From UMGS172 sp045637775 (lineage in GTDB: Bacteria; Bacillota; Clostridia; Oscillospirales; Acutalibacteraceae), in NCBI GenBank assembly GCA_045637775.1, contig JAZUAC010000018.1:1-10372 (forward strand): 10,372 bases of DNA, given 5' to 3'. The number at the start of each line of letters is the position of its first letter. Positions within the stretch are counted from its first letter, which is position 1. Position numbers and translations under genes: made by a program. Shown here one piece after another: positions 1 through 6,393 of this stretch. A model generated the notes under the pieces. The model saw only the letters and a list, made by a program, of their open reading frames with translations. It ran no database searches and had not been told where the DNA came from.

Positions 1-1941
1 ATTATCCTTATTGGATCCCCTGAACTCAACATTTACATTGTTACCATTAAGATTTTCGGCATAATACATAAACGAAACGGTGTAGGTATTGCCGACCGTG
101 AGCTTATAGCCGTCGGTCGAATAACCTGAAGCGTTTAAGCCAAACTGTTTATTGTTTCCGTCGGCCAAATTAGCCTTGATAACAGTATTTTCGCTGTTTA
201 CAGGATCGGAAACAAACTTATAACCCATAAGGTTGCTATCCAACTTGCCGTTAGGATCAAAAATACCGCCGTTTTCAAAATTGAATACCGATCCGTCGTA
301 TTTTGCAAAGAACTCAAAACCACCGACAGGGACAGTGAGATGCTGTACATTAAGCAGGTTGTTGTACCAACCAAGAGCGTTAGCACCATAATAGTTTTTA
401 AGTGCGGGCAATTCAGCACCTACATAGCTTTTCTCCATGGATGTAACCGAACCGTTATCGTTAAAGGTCAGGTTATTAGCAGGTGTTGTTATGGTAATAT
501 CGTAATCACTGGGCAATTCTCTGATAACTATATTATCAAAATAAATCTTAACATCCGGCACTGAACCGTTACCCTGAGCCAAGAAAATGAGATACGGCTT
601 TTCAGCAACGCCTTCGGCTATGAAAACACCAGCCGATTTACCCCAAACATTTGCCGATGACAATTCTGCAGCCGACAAAGAATCGGTTTTACCGCCGTCT
701 GTACCAATATTAGCTTCGGCCGCACCGCGGAAGGTAACTTCCATGAAATCAACAGTGCGTGAATCAATGTAATAGTCAAACGAAACAACATACTTCTTGC
801 CCTCGGTCAGCTTATATCCCAGAGAGGTACCCTCAACATTAGTGAAAGCCGAGTGGGTGTTGTTACCATTGTTACTGAGGTTTACCCTTAATACAATATT
901 GTTTTTATTGGTCGGGTCTATTTCACGGTACCATGAACTTATTTTTGATGTACTTGACGCACTATATCGGTTATTGGGGTCGAACATACCACCATACTTA
1001 TAGGTGAACTTGGTTATGTATTCATACTTGGCATAATATTTGTTTACACCTTCAGCAACGGTAGTGTACTGTGTTGTGAGCGACTCATCAAACCAGCCAA
1101 GGAATTGGCAGTCCTTATCAAGAATGTCATCATAATAAGGCTCTAAAGTGGGTAAAGTATCCCCTACTTTGAGTTCTGTGTACTCTTTTTCACCGTTATT
1201 AAACAACTGTACAATCGTTTCATCGTCGCCTGTGACATCAACAATGACAAGATTATCAATATAAAGGTCATAAACCTCGGTATTGCTTGAGCCCAACATT
1301 CTGATATACATGTGCTTGTAATCGGTGTTGTTGGTGACGCGGAAATTACAGGTATTCCAATCGCCCTTATTAGCTAATTTCAAAGAAGATGAATTAACAG
1401 CTCTTGCCGAAACCTGAGTCTTATTTCCGTCGGCATGAACACCCTTCGGATCAACCGCATAAACCGAAACAGTGGTAGATGCAGTGCTGGCAGTACCCTC
1501 GGCATAACGATAATTGAACAATACCTCATAAGTATGTCCCTTTTTGAATGCAAAGCCTGCATTTGAAATACCATCTTGCACACCCGGAACAAGTCCTCGG
1601 TAATAGCCGTAATAAATCTGATCGTTTTTATTTATAACTCTTGTGTGAAGCACCTTGCCGTTTCCGCCAAAAGGATTATCGACTGCGGTAACAAGGTTCT
1701 TTCTATTAGGATCATAAACACCGCCGTTATCGAACGAGAATGCCCAATAATCCCTATATTTAGCATATAGCTGCATATCATCCTCGGGTACAGTTGTGTA
1801 CTTGGTGGTCAAGGTATTGTCATACCAACCGAGGAACTCATGATAATTTAAACCACTGTCAATAACACCGTCAGGTGTGGGAAGTTCATCACCAATCACC
1901 ATATCATAGGAATTTATACCGTTGTTATTGAGTGTGATATT
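1..1941 (-). repeat. Three InlB-repeat plus sandwich units inside gene A (third cut)
   Basis: GWYD/GWFD/GWYN motifs near residues 141, 385 and 627 mark the same period of about 243 residues. Units 1 and 2 are complete. Unit 3 stops at the window edge, and its InlB portion is eroded: it lacks the TTKY segment seen in the other repeats and reads NNLLNVQHL there. Confidence 0.75.
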
Positions 1942-2250
1942 GGAAAGGATTTTTTCCAATTCGGGCAACGGATATGCACCTTCGCCAAAAATAGAGCTGT
2001 ACAACAAATAAACTGCATCGTCACTATCGACAACACCGTCACCATTAACATCACCGTTATAATACAACGGATACTTCTCTTCACCGTACAATGTGTGGTA
2101 CATGAGGTAAACTGCATCCTTGGCGGTAAGTGAATTTGAACGGTCAAAGTCACCCGTCAGTGCCGTAACAGAGCCAAAAGTGCAAAACCAAATTGTTAAG
2201 CTTAACATTAGTGCAACGGCAGACACTAATCTTGAAAATCTATTCTTCAC
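1..2250 (-). CDS. Secreted N-terminal dockerin protein with InlB/sandwich repeats (paralogue A, 3' end cut by window edge)
   Basis: The frame stays open from the GTG at 2250-2248 to the left edge, giving 750 residues and no stop, so the gene is incomplete. Residues 1-30 form a signal peptide (MKNR, hydrophobic core, likely cleavage after SVTA). Residues 32-95 are a type I dockerin with two calcium loops: D34-D36-S38-D45 and D67-N69-D71-D78. Three InlB-type repeats follow, marked by FLGWYD near 139, FLGWFD near 383 and a weaker ALGWYN near 625. Each leads into a jelly-roll sandwich marked by a DPN motif (near 180, 424 and 665). The third sandwich is cut near residue 750, at a stretch (VEFRGSNKDN) matching the third unit of paralogues B and C. 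By homology the missing part should hold the rest of that sandwich, the alpha/beta domain and a GH16 domain, but this is inference. The GTG start is supported by GGGAGG seven bases upstream. The likely role is a cellulosome-type extracellular polysaccharide-binding enzyme. Confidence 0.9.
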   Translation of the reverse strand, partial: MKNRFSRLVSAVALMLSLTIWFCTFGSVTALTGDFDRSNSLTAKDAVYLMYHTLYGEEKYPLYYNGDVNGDGVVDSDDAVYLLYSSIFGEGAYPLPELEKILSNITLNNNGINSYDMVIGDELPTPDGVIDSGLNYHEFLGWYDNTLTTKYTTVPEDDMQLYAKYRDYWAFSFDNGGVYDPNRKNLVTAVDNPFGGNGKVLHTRVINKNDQIYYGYYRGLVPGVQDGISNAGFAFKKGHTYEVLFNYRYAEGTASTASTTVSVYAVDPKGVHADGNKTQVSARAVNSSSLKLANKGDWNTCNFRVTNNTDYKHMYIRMLGSSNTEVYDLYIDNLVIVDVTGDDETIVQLFNNGEKEYTELKVGDTLPTLEPYYDDILDKDCQFLGWFDESLTTQYTTVAEGVNKYYAKYEYITKFTYKYGGMFDPNNRYSASSTSKISSWYREIDPTNKNNIVLRVNLSNNGNNTHSAFTNVEGTSLGYKLTEGKKYVVSFDYYIDSRTVDFMEVTFRGAAEANIGTDGGKTDSLSAAELSSANVWGKSAGVFIAEGVAEKPYLIFLAQGNGSVPDVKIYFDNIVIRELPSDYDITITTPANNLTFNDNGSVTSMEKSYVGAELPALKNYYGANALGWYNNLLNVQHLTVPVGGFEFFAKYDGSVFNFENGGIFDPNGKLDSNLMGYKFVSDPVNSENTVIKANLADGNNKQFGLNASGYSTDGYKLTVGNTYTVSFMYYAENLNGNNVNVEFRGSNKDN

Positions 2251-2257
2251 GTATTAT

Positions 2258-2263
2258 CCTCCC
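2258..2263 (-). promoter_or_regulatory. Ribosome binding site of gene A
   Basis: GGGAGG on the minus strand lies seven bases before the GTG at 2250-2248. It fixes the start of the truncated gene, and no ATG competes in a suitable position. Confidence 0.85.
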
Positions 2264-2292
2264 TATATAAAAATTGGACACTATACATTTTT

Positions 2293-2321
2293 ATGTTACC
2301 ATTACTTTTAGCAAATTACAA
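2293..2321 (-). promoter_or_regulatory. Candidate sigma-A promoter of gene A
   Basis: On the minus strand TTGTAA (2321-2316) and TAACAT (2298-2293) are separated by 17 bases, each matching four of six consensus bases. It lies between the gene B terminator and gene A, where a promoter is expected. TATAGT a little further downstream is an alternative -10 box with no clear -35 partner. Confidence 0.45.
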
Positions 2322-2341
2322 GCAAAATTTTCTAAACTCAC

Positions 2342-2378
2342 AAAAAACAAGCCTTGGAGCAAAAGCACCAAGGCTTGT
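2342..2378 (-). terminator. Strong rho-independent terminator of gene B
   Basis: ACAAGCCTTGG (2378-2368 on the minus strand) pairs perfectly with CCAAGGCTTGT (2357-2347) over 11 bases, with a ten-base loop and a following T run (2346-2342). It begins 13 bases after the gene B stop codon. It is a textbook intrinsic terminator and implies that gene A is transcribed separately. Confidence 0.93.
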
Positions 2379-2391
2379 AGTTTAAAACATC

Positions 2392-5300
2392 TTATTCAGC
2401 GGTTTCATCGCCGTAGAAGTATATTTCCTGACCGTCGATCTGATAGATATGAACATAGTCAACAATATACTTATTGGTGGTGTTCCAATAATCAGCACCG
2501 AGAATGGGTTCAGAACCGGATGCAGGGTTAGCAACCGTCATAGAAACGATAATGCTCAGCTTTTCTCTGAAAGCATCGTAGTCGTTAGTGCGAACTACGG
2601 GGTAACTAACATTACCGTCGCTAGGTTTTGCTGTATGTTTATCATCATAACGGTACTCAAACTGTACGCGACCGTCAACAATAAACTTGGCAGAGTTTTC
2701 ATCCCACATATAACCGAAGGTGTGGAAACCATCGGCATAGCCTAATCCTTTATTCAATGTGGAGTTTTTGGCAGAACAACCGCTGATATTATCCAAAGAA
2801 TACTTGGGCATACCAAGGTTGCTTGCTGCAGCTCTGGGCCAAGAATGCATATTGAAGTTGCTGGCTTTTGCATTACCAAAGCTCTCGTTTACATCAACTT
2901 CACTGAGGTACAAGCCATCGGTATAACCGTGAGGAGTAAGCCAGTTGGCCGTCCAAATTCCTGCACCGTGAGGTGTGATACAGCTAACCTCGTAATAGCC
3001 GAAACGGTATTCAAGCTTGCCATGGGATCTCAACATACCACCATAGAAGGTCTTATTTTCCTTAGAGTAGGCACCTGCAATAACAAGCTTGCCATCCTCA
3101 ACATAGGTGTGCTCGGGAGAACGGATACTTGTCCAACCTTGATCCTTTTGAAGAACACCCTTCTCGTCAACAAAATCACGAGCCGCAATGGCACTGCCGT
3201 TAACAATATTCCAACGGGTTGTATCAATTTCGTCACCCTCAAAGTCCTCAAGGAAGGTAGGACGATAATAGGTAGCGGTGGAATAGGAATCAATCTTTTC
3301 AGAATACTTGCCTTTAACTTTCTTACCGCCTATATCAGTACCGTCCTTTGCAGCCTCAAGCTCCTTAATAACCTCGGAAATACCCATAGCCAAAGCATAG
3401 GTGCTTCCACCGTTGATATAGATACTGCTTGTGCCAAAGTTATATGCAAAATCATCAGAGGTAAAGTTAGAAGCATCTATCTTGTATTTAGCATTATCTC
3501 TTGAATGGCCCTTAACATCACCAACAAAGATGTTGAACTGGTTATCGGCTTCTTTCCAATTTTCCTCGGTTACAATTTTAACATCGCAACCGGTTGTAAC
3601 GGTATTTTCTATGAACTTTTCAAGTTCTTCACACTGCATTCTTGCAATGTAAGAGAAGTTGTAGGTAGGAATAACGATGTTATGAGGACGCGGCTGATAA
3701 CCCAAGGTCCAACCGCCCATCTTAACACTCTTCTTAACATAGGTCTTTGCAGGCTCGGTCTCTTTAATAACGATGTCATCAATATACACATTGACACTGG
3801 CAGTCGTGTACTGAAGCATCATGATAAGGTAAGGTGAAGCTTCATCGGTAAGACCCTCACCATTATAGGTGAACTTAACGGTAACACCGGTCCAAGCATT
3901 AACCTCAGACAATGATTTGATACCGTAGGCGCCGGACTTACCACCTGCAATACCGATATTTGCCTCTTTACATCCTCTAAACTGAAGACCGACAGCACCC
4001 TTAGTGAGGTTTTCGATATAATACATGAACGAAATCTCGTAGGTGTTGCCAACCGTCAGCTTATAGCCTTCATTAGAGTAACCAGAAGCATTAAGCGCAA
4101 AGTTGGTATTATTACCGTTATTATTCAATGTAGTCTTAAGAACAGTATTTTTGCTGTTGGTGGGATCTATAACAATTGAGTGCGGCGAAATAGCAGTCTT
4201 ACCAAAATTACCATTGGGGTCATAATAACCGCCGTTTTCAAAGTTCAGTATATCACCGTCATGCTTTGCATAAAGCTCAAGATAGCTTTCGGAAATGGTG
4301 GGATAAGGTACAGTTCCATTTTCGTCGTACCAACCCTTAAAGGTTGCGCCGTAGTAATTCTTGGGATCGGGCACATTAGCACCAACCTGGGTACGGTGAA
4401 TGGTCGAAACATCACCGTGGTCGTTAGTGGTTATATCGTATGCAGGAGTTGAAATCTTAATATCATCCGTAGCATCAAACTCGCAGATATAAACATCATC
4501 CAAATAAACCTTGGTATACTTGGTGTTGGTCCTTTGTGACATAAGAATCAAATAAGGTGAAGTCTCAACAGTGCTTGGAGCAGTAAAGACATAAGCCATA
4601 TCAACCCATTTACCAAATGTTTCGAAGTCACCGCCGTTCAAGGAATCGGTCTTTCCGCCCGAGGTGCCGATACCAGCCGCTGTACTTCCTCTCATCTGGA
4701 ACGACGGGAAGCCACTTGTCTCAATAGTGTCAACATAATAACGGTAAGAAATTATATATTTGTTACCCGCAGTAAGCTTGTAACCATCGGTTGCACCTTC
4801 AATTTGCTGCAAGCAAACATTAGTGTTGTTGGCATTGTTAGAAAGGTCAACTCTCAAACAAATGTTATCATCACCTGTCGGGTCAAGCTCACGCCACCAA
4901 GGGGCAGCGCCCTTTGATGTTGCACTGTATCTTCCGTTGGGGTCGAATATACCTGCAGACTCGAATGAGTAATAGGAGTAATTTTTGAATTTTGCGTAGT
5001 ATGTAGTAACACCTTCAACAACGGTTGTATACTTGGTTGTAAGCGATGCATCATACCAACCGTCGAACTCAAAGCTTCTATCCGAAAGCATATCGTACAC
5101 GCTTTCCAAAGTGGGCAAAGCCTTGCCAACCGCAAGGTCAGTGCTTTCAACAACACCGTTTTTAACAAGCTTAACGCTATTATCAACAGTGATATCAGTA
5201 ATAACGAGATTATCAATGTAGAAATCGTAAGCATCGGTTCTGCTTGCACCGAGGAAACGGAAATAAAAATACTCAAAATCAGCGTTTACGGTAACTGCAA

Positions 5301-6216
5301 ATGTACATTCCGCCCATTTACCCTTGTTGGAAAGTGTAGAACCACCCGTTGAAGAGAAAGAAGGCGAAAGCTGTTTACGGTTAGAGCTGTTAAGATCCAT
5401 GTGAACGCCTTGCGAAGAAACTGCAAAAGCGGAAACTGTACATGCAGCAGAAGAAGGAGCGTCCTCGTTATAGCGGTAGTCAAATGACACCTGATAACGG
5501 TGGCCCTTTTCAACCTTGAAACCGCTATTGGAATTACTGTCATAAGCCGAGGGTGAAAGACCACGATATGTACCGTTATACTCTGCCGATGTGTTGTTTA
5601 TAACGGTGGTATGCAAAACTTTACCATTACCGCCAAACGGATCCTTAATTGCTTCGATCATATTGCGGTTGTTGGGGTCGTAAATACCGCCGAAATCAAA
5701 GCTGTATGCAGTATATCCATCATACTTGGCATACATGGTAACAACATGATCGGGAACAGCCTTATACTCGGTGGTAAGCGAAGAATCGAACCAACCGAGG
5801 AACTTATATCTTACAAAATCAGCCGTAACGATGTCATCACCCTCAGGCAATGTATCACCGGGAAGCAATTCATAAGAATTTACCTGACCGTTCTTATTAA
5901 AATAGATCGGAATACGGCCGGTTTCATCTATTTCGGGGATAGGATATTCCTCTGTACCAAAAATAGAATTATAGAGCATGTAGACAGCATCATCACTATC
6001 TATTCTGCCATCCTTGTTAAGGTCACCGTCATAATAAAGCGGATAATCCTCATCACCGAAAACGGTGTTATAAAGAAGATATATCGCATCCTTTGCTGTG
6101 ACCTTTTCCGAGCTGTCATAATCTCCGGGTACCGTTACGGCAACACCGAACATTGAAAACAGCATCGTAAAGACCAACACAAACGCAACTGTGCTGATGA
6201 GTTTTAAGTGTTTCAC
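2392..6216 (-). CDS. Secreted multimodular GH16 endoglycosidase with N-terminal dockerin (paralogue B)
   Basis: Complete protein of 1274 residues. Residues 1-27 are a signal peptide (MKHLK, hydrophobic stretch, likely cut after GVA). Residues 31-94 are a type I dockerin with calcium loops D32-D34-S36-D43 and D65-N67-D69-D76; loop 1 has Glu where Gly is usual. Three InlB-repeat plus sandwich units cover about 103-342, 346-583 and 587-821 (GWFD/GWYD motifs near 141, 386 and 628). Residues about 824-975 form an alpha/beta domain like the non-catalytic domain of GH20 and GH67 enzymes. Residues about 983-1265 are GH16: DEIDTTRWN entry strand, GAGIWTANW aromatic cleft strand, active site SEVDVNE with nucleophile E1106, D1108 and acid/base E1111, then FHTFGYMW and VDG strands. 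ExDxxE is the beta-bulge form typical of laminarinase- and agarase-like GH16, not the lichenase form. It would hydrolyse a beta-1,3/1,4-glucan or galactan outside the cell; the exact substrate cannot be read here. The GTG start follows GGAGGT by six bases. Confidence 0.95.
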   Translation of the reverse strand: MKHLKLISTVAFVLVFTMLFSMFGVAVTVPGDYDSSEKVTAKDAIYLLYNTVFGDEDYPLYYDGDLNKDGRIDSDDAVYMLYNSIFGTEEYPIPEIDETGRIPIYFNKNGQVNSYELLPGDTLPEGDDIVTADFVRYKFLGWFDSSLTTEYKAVPDHVVTMYAKYDGYTAYSFDFGGIYDPNNRNMIEAIKDPFGGNGKVLHTTVINNTSAEYNGTYRGLSPSAYDSNSNSGFKVEKGHRYQVSFDYRYNEDAPSSAACTVSAFAVSSQGVHMDLNSSNRKQLSPSFSSTGGSTLSNKGKWAECTFAVTVNADFEYFYFRFLGASRTDAYDFYIDNLVITDITVDNSVKLVKNGVVESTDLAVGKALPTLESVYDMLSDRSFEFDGWYDASLTTKYTTVVEGVTTYYAKFKNYSYYSFESAGIFDPNGRYSATSKGAAPWWRELDPTGDDNICLRVDLSNNANNTNVCLQQIEGATDGYKLTAGNKYIISYRYYVDTIETSGFPSFQMRGSTAAGIGTSGGKTDSLNGGDFETFGKWVDMAYVFTAPSTVETSPYLILMSQRTNTKYTKVYLDDVYICEFDATDDIKISTPAYDITTNDHGDVSTIHRTQVGANVPDPKNYYGATFKGWYDENGTVPYPTISESYLELYAKHDGDILNFENGGYYDPNGNFGKTAISPHSIVIDPTNSKNTVLKTTLNNNGNNTNFALNASGYSNEGYKLTVGNTYEISFMYYIENLTKGAVGLQFRGCKEANIGIAGGKSGAYGIKSLSEVNAWTGVTVKFTYNGEGLTDEASPYLIMMLQYTTASVNVYIDDIVIKETEPAKTYVKKSVKMGGWTLGYQPRPHNIVIPTYNFSYIARMQCEELEKFIENTVTTGCDVKIVTEENWKEADNQFNIFVGDVKGHSRDNAKYKIDASNFTSDDFAYNFGTSSIYINGGSTYALAMGISEVIKELEAAKDGTDIGGKKVKGKYSEKIDSYSTATYYRPTFLEDFEGDEIDTTRWNIVNGSAIAARDFVDEKGVLQKDQGWTSIRSPEHTYVEDGKLVIAGAYSKENKTFYGGMLRSHGKLEYRFGYYEVSCITPHGAGIWTANWLTPHGYTDGLYLSEVDVNESFGNAKASNFNMHSWPRAAASNLGMPKYSLDNISGCSAKNSTLNKGLGYADGFHTFGYMWDENSAKFIVDGRVQFEYRYDDKHTAKPSDGNVSYPVVRTNDYDAFREKLSIIVSMTVANPASGSEPILGADYWNTTNKYIVDYVHIYQIDGQEIYFYGDETAE
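3754..5910 (-). repeat. Three tandem InlB-repeat plus sandwich units inside gene B
   Basis: Units cover residues of about 103-342, 346-583 and 587-821, with GWFD/GWYD motifs 245 and 243 residues apart. The sandwiches end in FYIDNLVI, VYLDDVYI and VYIDDIVI. Unit by unit they match the corresponding units of gene C better than they match each other. Confidence 0.8.
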
Positions 6217-6222
6217 AAAATT

Positions 6223-6228
6223 ACCTCC
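6223..6228 (-). promoter_or_regulatory. Ribosome binding site of gene B
   Basis: GGAGGT on the minus strand is six bases before the GTG at 6216-6214. The strong match and good spacing support the non-ATG start. Confidence 0.85.
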
Positions 6229-6266
6229 ATTTACATTTTGCTCAAAAAAATATCATTACAGAATAG

Positions 6267-6295
6267 ATTATATATTAAAATTGACAATAATGCAA
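6267..6295 (-). promoter_or_regulatory. Candidate sigma-A promoter of gene B
   Basis: On the minus strand a perfect TATAAT (6272-6267) lies 17 bases downstream of TTGCAT (6295-6290), a weak -35 box matching three of six consensus bases. It sits about 50 bases before the GTG start of gene B and after the hairpin that follows gene C. Confidence 0.5.
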
Positions 6296-6352
6296 GCACA
6301 AATTTTCCAAAAATACATAATTTTACATTTTTGACAACTAATATAACAAGAA

Positions 6353-6382
6353 TCACCGCCGCAGATTTAACCACAGCGGTGA
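6353..6382 (-). terminator. Candidate weak terminator between genes C and B
   Basis: TCACCGC at 6353-6359 and GCGGTGA at 6376-6382 form a perfect seven-base stem with a 16-base interior, 11 bases after the gene C stop. On the minus strand the stem is followed by TTCTTGTTATATT, a broken T run, so termination may be partial. Read-through from C into B is possible. Confidence 0.45.
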
Positions 6383-6393
6383 AAATATTAAAT

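Noticed and set aside
2157..2250. Possible lipoprotein signal in gene A from Cys23
   Set aside because: The Cys is in the hydrophobic core with Trp-Phe before it, not in a lipobox; a normal cleavage site follows at SVTA.
1..2250. Frameshift or pseudogene in gene A
   Set aside because: Codon-by-codon reading shows no stop or frame change from the GTG to the window edge; it is only cut by the edge.
2845..3504. Plus-strand open frame of 219 codons
   Set aside because: It lies fully antisense to gene B, has no recognisable domain or ribosome binding site, and its length is explained by the codon bias of the real gene on the other strand.
5611..6156. Plus-strand open frame of 181 codons
   Set aside because: Antisense to the dockerin and first unit of gene B, with an Ile-rich translation typical of a shadow frame and no family resemblance.
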